Assembly: GCA_022447365.1 (NCBI GenBank)
Contig: JAKVBL010000011.1
Location: forward strand, 51,976-115,975
Length of the DNA stretch: 64,000 bases
Source of the DNA: Oleiphilaceae bacterium
GTDB taxonomy: Bacteria > Pseudomonadota > Gammaproteobacteria > Pseudomonadales > Oleiphilaceae
Direction of reading: 5' to 3'
Positions within the stretch are counted from its first letter, which is position 1, and every line of letters begins with the position of its first letter. A program made the position numbers and the translations under genes. The notes under the pieces are model-generated. The model worked only from the letters and a program-made list of their open reading frames with translations, had not been told where the DNA came from and searched no databases. This document shows, piece after piece, positions 61,649 through 64,000 of this stretch.

Positions 61649-62041
61649 TCATTGACCGCCTCCCTCGTTGCGCCACAACTGAATGGCAGTTGATGATAGC
61701 TCTGATAGTTTGTTTGATACATCACGACCTATATATTTGGAAGTGCTGCCTTTTACTGCAGGTGCAGAATAATGAATATCGTATGCAAGCTTGTCTAGGT
61801 ACTCGTGCCCGCCTATTTTAAATTCGGCTAATTCCTCGGCAGAAAGTTTAATCATATAGCAATAACTAAAGGCACTATGACTACAATTTGCGTCCAGATA
61901 CAAGTTGCCCTCATGCTCAAATAAGAACCATGCAGCTCGCTGATGATCAATAACTTTCATAAAGACACCTAACAGTGTGTTTAACGCACCTTCCGGTCCG
62001 CTAAACACTTTATCTACATTTTTATAAATTCCAGTTTTCAC
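61649..62041 (-). CDS. Hypothetical cytoplasmic protein
   Basis: 130 residues from a GTG; mixed alpha/beta, with HQRAAWFLFEHEGNLYLDANCSHSAFSYCYMIKLSAEEL in the middle. It looks like the small acidic single-domain proteins often found as toxin-immunity or orphan accessory genes, but no family is recognised. Start uncertain; an ATG within FMKVIDHQ is possible. Confidence 0.45.
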   Translation of the reverse strand: MKTGIYKNVDKVFSGPEGALNTLLGVFMKVIDHQRAAWFLFEHEGNLYLDANCSHSAFSYCYMIKLSAEELAEFKIGGHEYLDKLAYDIHYSAPAVKGSTSKYIGRDVSNKLSELSSTAIQLWRNEGGGQ

Positions 62042-62539
62042 AATTATATCAGTTATTTACAAACACTTATGAGAAACTCGTCATTGGAAAAAGCGGACCG
62101 TTTGTTCGCTTTTGTCTTTTTTGGCTTACGTGCATACCTAAGCTTTTCCCGTAAAATCAATTATTTAAGGATGCAACGAAGATTAGCATGAGTAGGAAAA
62201 GCGGACCCTTTCATAAAAATGTCACAAAATCTCCGTTATGTGGTGATTTTCTAATTCGTCGGCTTTTCTCTAGAAGTGAGCATTGGTCACGAGAGGTATT
62301 TAAAGTCCGCAACTGTCTATTTGCGAGGGTTACTTGTAGACAGAAGCGACAGTTAAAAGATGATCATTGGTCGTCTGGATTACTTAAGGTCTATCATGAC
62401 AGCCGACTAAAAACACATTGACAGAAAGCCGCCGAGATATAAACGCCCCCCCTTTTTATTTTTTGCTCTGCTCATGGTAATTACCAGCCATCCATGATTT
62501 GCGCACTAAGCACCTATAATTAAATGCCGCCCCTTTGTA
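62042..62539. other. Non-coding stretch with AAAAGCGGACC hairpin
   Basis: A 10-bp hairpin AAAAGCGGAC/GTTCGCTTTT (62089-62113, one G-T pair) lies here, and AAAAGCGGACC recurs at 62197-62207. A plus-strand open frame at 62188-62421 was not accepted as a gene. Nothing else is recognised. Confidence 0.5.
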
Positions 62540-63499
62540 TTAATTACAGCTAAGGCCTGGATAGATATCCCGATCAAGATAACCATCAGGCATAAGCATT
62601 TCAGAAACACTCAAATGGTTATTCCAAAAGTAATTTGGCGATATTTCAATAAAATCGTCAAATAAAACTATATGGAAAGCATCAACATCTGAAGATGTAT
62701 ACCCTTCATTGATAATCATTTCAGAAAAAGGAATAAACACCCTAGTTTCAATACCATGAATCACCGGCTTACTTGAAATTGATGGGGAGTTAATCGGCAC
62801 GTAACCAATATAGCTCCACACGCCATCAAAGCCCCATAGTTCGATGGCGTATTCTTTTACTCTATGGTCGTTCACAGTGAACCGGAATTCATAAGACTGT
62901 GTACTTTCTCTAGAGAATACAAACGCATCATGACATTCTCTAAGTGAAGGCATTGTTGGAACGCCAAGCTCGGTCGGTCCCGTGTAGTACTCTGAATAAA
63001 TAAATCTTTCAAAGTTTGGCTCGTTGCCTCCGGGCAGATTAAAATCAAATCTTTTTGCTGAGATATTTCCTGAATTATCTTCTACAACTAACTCCCAATC
63101 GGACAAGTCAATGCGATGAAGGCTGTTAGCGTCATAAAAATAACATTCGAATACATGTGTGTTTTCGATTTCGCAATATGATCGATAACCACCATTATAG
63201 ATATCCCAACGCCAATCAAGCTCATCATTTTTGTGAAGATAAATAGTATCGATATCATCGAATCCCTGAGGGTCGGTCACTTCTGCGTTAACAGAAAACG
63301 TAACAGTTTCCACTTCGCCGACATGTCGGGTGCCGCCATATGACTTAGAGAAACTGCGCACATCAGTTAAAATTCGACCAATCACCGGCGCCCCTTGAAG
63401 GGTCTCACTGTTTACGATGTTTGATGACTCCCCACTTGAACCTCCTCCGCATGCGGAGACCATAAACGCTATAACAACACTTACCGCAACTCGTAACAT
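62540..63499 (-). CDS. Hypothetical lipoprotein
   Basis: 319 residues with a lipoprotein signal (VVIAFMVSAC followed by GGGSSGESS). Two beta-rich parts: about 40-160 (cadherin/PKD-like, with TVTFSVNAEVTDPQGFDDIDTIYLHKND) and 170-319. Several cysteines in the mature part. ATG 63499 has GGAAG upstream; a GTG at 63511 is less likely. No family recognised; surface or outer-membrane location likely. Confidence 0.65.
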   Translation of the reverse strand: MLRVAVSVVIAFMVSACGGGSSGESSNIVNSETLQGAPVIGRILTDVRSFSKSYGGTRHVGEVETVTFSVNAEVTDPQGFDDIDTIYLHKNDELDWRWDIYNGGYRSYCEIENTHVFECYFYDANSLHRIDLSDWELVVEDNSGNISAKRFDFNLPGGNEPNFERFIYSEYYTGPTELGVPTMPSLRECHDAFVFSRESTQSYEFRFTVNDHRVKEYAIELWGFDGVWSYIGYVPINSPSISSKPVIHGIETRVFIPFSEMIINEGYTSSDVDAFHIVLFDDFIEISPNYFWNNHLSVSEMLMPDGYLDRDIYPGLSCN

Positions 63500-63511
63500 T
63501 TTTACTTCCAC

Positions 63512-64000
63512 TACTTCCGATCAAAAACTTTATCCCGGAAACACTCGGATCCCTAGGAAATAGATACTCCCGAGTCAGATCGCTCCCTGATTTAGAGCGT
63601 AATTATACTTAATCACGATTTAGGAAATAGGTTATGTTTAACAGTCTCTTAAGAAAGAGACGCAATAACATTTTGAGAGATGGAGACTGCTAGTCGGACT
63701 ATGCTTTGTAAGCCAAAGAAGAGCATATTTTCTGTTGTCTTTCCCTCTAAACTTTCCAGTTAACCGAAATCCCAAAGTCTGCTTAGTCGCCATGGAAGAT
63801 AAAAGCTTGACTTAACTTGATGCGTATTTTTCTTTCGTCCGCAATGTGACTCTTAGTGGCTTGGATTGTCGGCCTCCCTCTTGAAGCGGGCATCGGGAAA
63901 GGATCAGTGCCAAGGTCGGCTAATGTCTAAATCTTGTCATAGAGCAAAATTAGTACTTGAAGGATGTTCTCTCGCCACACCTAGTACTTACCAATAAAGC
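63512..64000. other. Gene-free right end
   Basis: 489 bp without a convincing reading frame. CTAGGAAATAGA at 63553-63564 repeats 60344-60355. A hairpin ACTCGG/CCGAGT spans 63543-63575. No tRNA or att site recognised. Confidence 0.4.

Noticed and set aside
62188..62421. 77-codon plus-strand frame with repeated HWSxxxxKV pattern
   Set aside because: No ribosome site, very basic low-complexity composition, and it lies among AAAAGCGGACC repeats; more like repeat-derived sequence than a gene.
1..64000. CRISPR arrays, rRNA, tRNA
   Set aside because: No spaced direct repeats of CRISPR size, no rRNA-like segment and no convincing cloverleaf seen by eye; a tRNAscan or Infernal run would be decisive.

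Overview
The window looks like chromosome of a marine gammaproteobacterium, probably of the Oceanospirillales/Vibrio-Shewanella type. The reasons are a TtpC-ExbB-ExbD-TonB-TPR (TonB2-type) energising operon, the folX-folE-folM tetrahydromonapterin operon, HutX/HutZ haem proteins, moderate GC, Fur boxes of the form AATGCGAATnATT and a LexA box of E. coli type. This is inference from gene content; no rRNA or tRNA gene was seen.

Layout. 0-4 kb: start of a methyltransferase with an in-frame stop, a perfect GGGGTCAGAGT hairpin (REP/RAYT-like), allantoinase puuE, a secreted glutathione peroxidase and folX-folE-folM. 4-11.5 kb: haem uptake locus (hutZ-hutX divergent from hmuTUV, then an HmuY-like double-domain lipoprotein and its TonB receptor), with an 11-copy 7-bp tandem repeat between hmuV and hmuY. 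11.9-18.2 kb: a PepSY membrane protein, a small secreted protein, a membrane-anchored protein, a complete metal ABC transporter and a second, ligand-poor binding-protein-like lipoprotein, probably one Fur-controlled operon. 18.2-24 kb: a TPR-like protein, two more TonB receptors and a paralogue of the small secreted protein. 24-26 kb and 31.9 kb: a graveyard with a truncated DUF4198 gene fused tail-out to a truncated, nonsense-mutated sensor kinase, an orphan Fur box with a 23-codon signal-peptide stub, and the last 69 codons of an HmuV-like ATPase. 26.6-31.7 kb: the TonB2 operon. 32-36.3 kb: MarR regulator with two alpha/beta hydrolases, SOS gene yebG, a histone-deacetylase-family hydrolase. 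36.5-38.3 kb: a small metal cluster (His-rich protein, HupE/UreJ, DUF6488). 38.4-45.7 kb: acyl-CoA dehydrogenase, a split NIT/chemoreceptor pair, SDR, DUF393, GST-like and TrmK-like genes.

45.7-55.3 kb is a zinc-starvation island. Three near-identical palindromes (GnTATGwTAyAACATATC) lie upstream of a COG0523 metallochaperone, a six-gene operon (hisI, dihydroorotase, folE2, two uncharacterised small genes, a SEC-C protein), and the divergent znuA / znuCB-DUF1826-nicO transcripts. They are read here as Zur boxes. folE2 backs up the zinc-dependent folE found at 2.3 kb.

55.5-60.2 kb: CDGSH protein, epimerase, DUF71 ATP-pyrophosphatase, TauE/SafE permease, and a TetR regulator with an Old Yellow Enzyme preceded by a perfect 20-bp palindrome. 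60.2-64 kb: sparsely coded accessory DNA with four unrecognised genes.

Taken together the window is dominated by iron/haem and zinc acquisition. The receptors need the TonB2 machinery for energy; Fur boxes sit in front of the iron/haem parts and Zur boxes in front of the zinc parts.
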